From: an uncultured Collinsella sp.
GTDB taxonomy: Bacteria; Actinomycetota; Coriobacteriia; Coriobacteriales; Coriobacteriaceae
DNA: 6,466 nucleotides
Reading direction: 5' to 3'
Assembly (NCBI GenBank): GCA_900546825.1
Contig: UREE01000087.1
Span: forward strand, 1 to 6,466
A program made the position numbers and the translations under genes. Below the pieces are notes generated by a model that saw nothing but the letters and a program-made list of their open reading frames with translations, was not told where the DNA came from and searched no databases. Below, one piece after another: positions 5,311 through 6,466 of the stretch; positions within the stretch are counted from its first letter, which is position 1, and every line of letters starts with the position of its first letter.

Positions 5311-5823
5311 CAGTACAAAAACATCGCCCGTGTGGTCAAGCCGCACGGAAGGAAGGGGGAGGTCCTCGCGCAGCCGCTGCGGGGGCTTCCTTCTGTATTA
5401 GAGCCGGGTATGCGCGTCGCCCTGACGCCGCCGGCGCTCAAGCGCGACCGCTTTTGCACGGTCGTGTCCGTCACCGATACGGGCGATGGCGATCTGGTCT
5501 CGTTTGAGGGCATTGACGACTTGACGGCCGCCGAGGGCATCACGGGATGCTATGTGCTGGCAAATCGTGACGACTTTGAGCTCGATTCGCTCGACGCCGC
5601 CTATACCGACCTGATGGGTCGCGAGGTGGTCGACGAGCGCTTCGGTTCGCTCGGCACGATTGTCGAGATCATGTCGACGCCTGCCAACGATGTTTGGGTT
5701 GTCGAAGGCGATCGGTACGGCGAGGTACTGATTCCCGTGATCGAGCGGGTCGTGCTCGATCTTCCCGATGCAGGAACAATTTCCGTCCACGTGATGGATG
5801 GCTTGATCGATATGGACAAGTAG
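5302..5823 (+). CDS. rimM: 16S rRNA processing factor RimM
   Basis: RimM binds uS19 and assists maturation of the 3' (head) domain of 16S rRNA in the 30S subunit. The 173-residue product has the N-terminal RimM barrel opening with IARVVKPHGRKGEV (residues 8-21), the family signature. A PRC-barrel follows from about residue 101 (YTDLMGREVVDERFGSLGTIVEI) through EVLIPVIERVVLDL to the end. The length is normal (165-185). TTG 5302 is the only workable start: an in-frame stop lies at 5281 and the next candidate, GTG 5332, would cut into the first beta strand. It begins 4 nt after khpA and ends 10 nt before trmD. RimM and S16 are functionally linked in 30S assembly, in line with the shared operon. 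Confidence 0.95.
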   Translation: MRSQYKNIARVVKPHGRKGEVLAQPLRGLPSVLEPGMRVALTPPALKRDRFCTVVSVTDTGDGDLVSFEGIDDLTAAEGITGCYVLANRDDFELDSLDAAYTDLMGREVVDERFGSLGTIVEIMSTPANDVWVVEGDRYGEVLIPVIERVVLDLPDAGTISVHVMDGLIDMDK

Positions 5824-5829
5824 GGAGGA
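5823..5829 (+). promoter_or_regulatory. Shine-Dalgarno site of trmD
   Basis: GGGAGGA begins on the last base of the rimM stop codon and ends 4 nt before ATG 5834. It sets the trmD start clearly. Confidence 0.85.
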
Positions 5830-5833
5830 CAAC

Positions 5834-6466
5834 ATGCTGATTGAGACCCTTTCGGTCTTTCCCGAGATGTTTGAGCCCGTCATGTCCACATCGATTTTGG
5901 GCCGCGCCCGCAAGGCCGGCCTTTTTGATTTTAAGGCGTATAACCTGCGCGACTGGACGCACGACCGCCATCGTACCGTCGATGACGAGCCGTACGGCGG
6001 CGGGCAGGGCATGCTCATGAAGGTCGAGCCTATCGCCGAGGCCATCGAGGCCATTAGCGCGGAGGGCCCCAAGCCGACGGTGGTGTTCTTCACCCCGTGC
6101 GGCGAGCCTTTTACGCAGCATGTGGCCGAGCGCCTGCTCAAAAGCGAGCGCCTGCTGTTTGTGTGCAGCCGTTACGAAGGTGTCGACGAGCGTGCCTATG
6201 CGTATGCCGACGAGCGCCTGTCGATCGGCGATTACGTGCTCACGGGCGGCGAGCTTCCCGCTATGGTCGTTGCCGATGCCGTCGTACGCCTGATTCCCGG
6301 CGCCCTGGGCGACGAGATGAGCAACGTCGACGAGTCGTTCTCGACCGCCGAGGACGGAGGCCTGCTCGAGTATGCGCAGTACACCCGCCCCGCTGAGTTC
6401 AATGGCCAGGGTGTGCCTCCGGTGCTCGTGAGCGGAGATCACGCTAAGGTCGATGCCTGGCGCCGC
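5834..6466 (+). CDS. trmD: tRNA (guanine-37-N1)-methyltransferase TrmD, 3'-truncated by the window edge
   Basis: TrmD is a SPOUT-class enzyme that methylates N1 of G37 next to the anticodon, using S-adenosylmethionine, and so prevents +1 frameshifting. It is essential in many bacteria. 211 residues are visible and the frame is still open at the last base; full-length enzymes have about 230-255. Signatures from the start: LIETLSVFPEMFEP, DDEPYGGGQGMLMK (50-63), SRYEGVDER (112-120) and SIGDYVLTGGE (130-140). The last two form the trefoil-knot cofactor pocket. LLEYAQYTRP (177-186) and VPPVLVSGDH follow. The linker SFSTAEDGGLLEY looks two to three residues longer than the usual SFS-x-GLLE form. 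D174 may align with the catalytic Asp, but this rests on memory of the family. The start is ATG 5834 with GGGAGGA upstream. It is the fourth gene of the operon. Confidence 0.97.
   Translation, partial: MLIETLSVFPEMFEPVMSTSILGRARKAGLFDFKAYNLRDWTHDRHRTVDDEPYGGGQGMLMKVEPIAEAIEAISAEGPKPTVVFFTPCGEPFTQHVAERLLKSERLLFVCSRYEGVDERAYAYADERLSIGDYVLTGGELPAMVVADAVVRLIPGALGDEMSNVDESFSTAEDGGLLEYAQYTRPAEFNGQGVPPVLVSGDHAKVDAWRR

Noticed and set aside
5398..6141. A long open frame on the minus strand opposite rimM and trmD (247 codons), and another at 5669-6442 (257 codons)
   Set aside because: They lie antisense to two well-recognised genes, have no recognisable motif, and are typical chance frames in GC-rich coding DNA.
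1..6466. Search by eye for CRISPR arrays, insertion sequences, tRNA or rRNA genes, prophage or defence genes
   Set aside because: None was seen. Coding is near-continuous and made of core housekeeping genes, with no gap above 300 bases and no direct-repeat arrays or terminal inverted repeats.

Overview
The window is a stretch of bacterial core genome with no mobile or accessory content that I can see. It is GC-rich, with heavy use of G/C-ending codons. Obg carries an acidic Ala/Asp/Glu-rich C-terminal tail. The order rpsP, KH-domain gene, rimM, trmD appears next to a nadD-yqeK-rsfS cluster. Together these suggest a high-GC Gram-positive, and my best guess is an actinobacterium of the class Coriobacteriia, Collinsella-like. 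That assignment is by recognition, not by a search.

Left block, plus strand (1-3200): the 3' part of obg (5' end outside the window), then nadD, yqeK and rsfS. They are packed as an operon: a 3-nt gap, then a 1-nt (or 4-nt) stop/start overlap, then a 28-nt gap. A hairpin with an interrupted T-run at 3158-3200 closes the block. The products are a ribosome-assembly GTPase, an NAD-biosynthesis adenylyltransferase, an Ap4A hydrolase of the HD superfamily and the ribosome silencing factor. The theme is ribosome maturation and silencing tied to nucleotide metabolism.

Middle (3213-4427, minus strand): dinB, a Y-family translesion polymerase with complete catalytic motifs and a beta-clamp-binding peptide. 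It converges on rsfS and diverges from rpsP. Its upstream region has a TATACT -10 element and a degenerate LexA-box-like sequence. The start codon is ambiguous.

Right block, plus strand (about 4583-6466): a promoter, then rpsP (S16), the KH-domain RNA chaperone gene khpA, rimM (16S maturation factor) and trmD (tRNA m1G37 methyltransferase, 3' end outside the window). The spacings are 3, 4 and 10 nt. The first three genes all start with non-ATG codons (TTG, GTG, TTG), and the rimM TTG lies in the loop of a perfect 5-bp hairpin. The block makes a ribosomal protein together with the factors that mature 16S rRNA and tRNA.

I found no undescribed system. The points worth a second look are small ones: start-codon and leader architecture, the dinB control region, and lineage-specific tails on Obg and RsfS.
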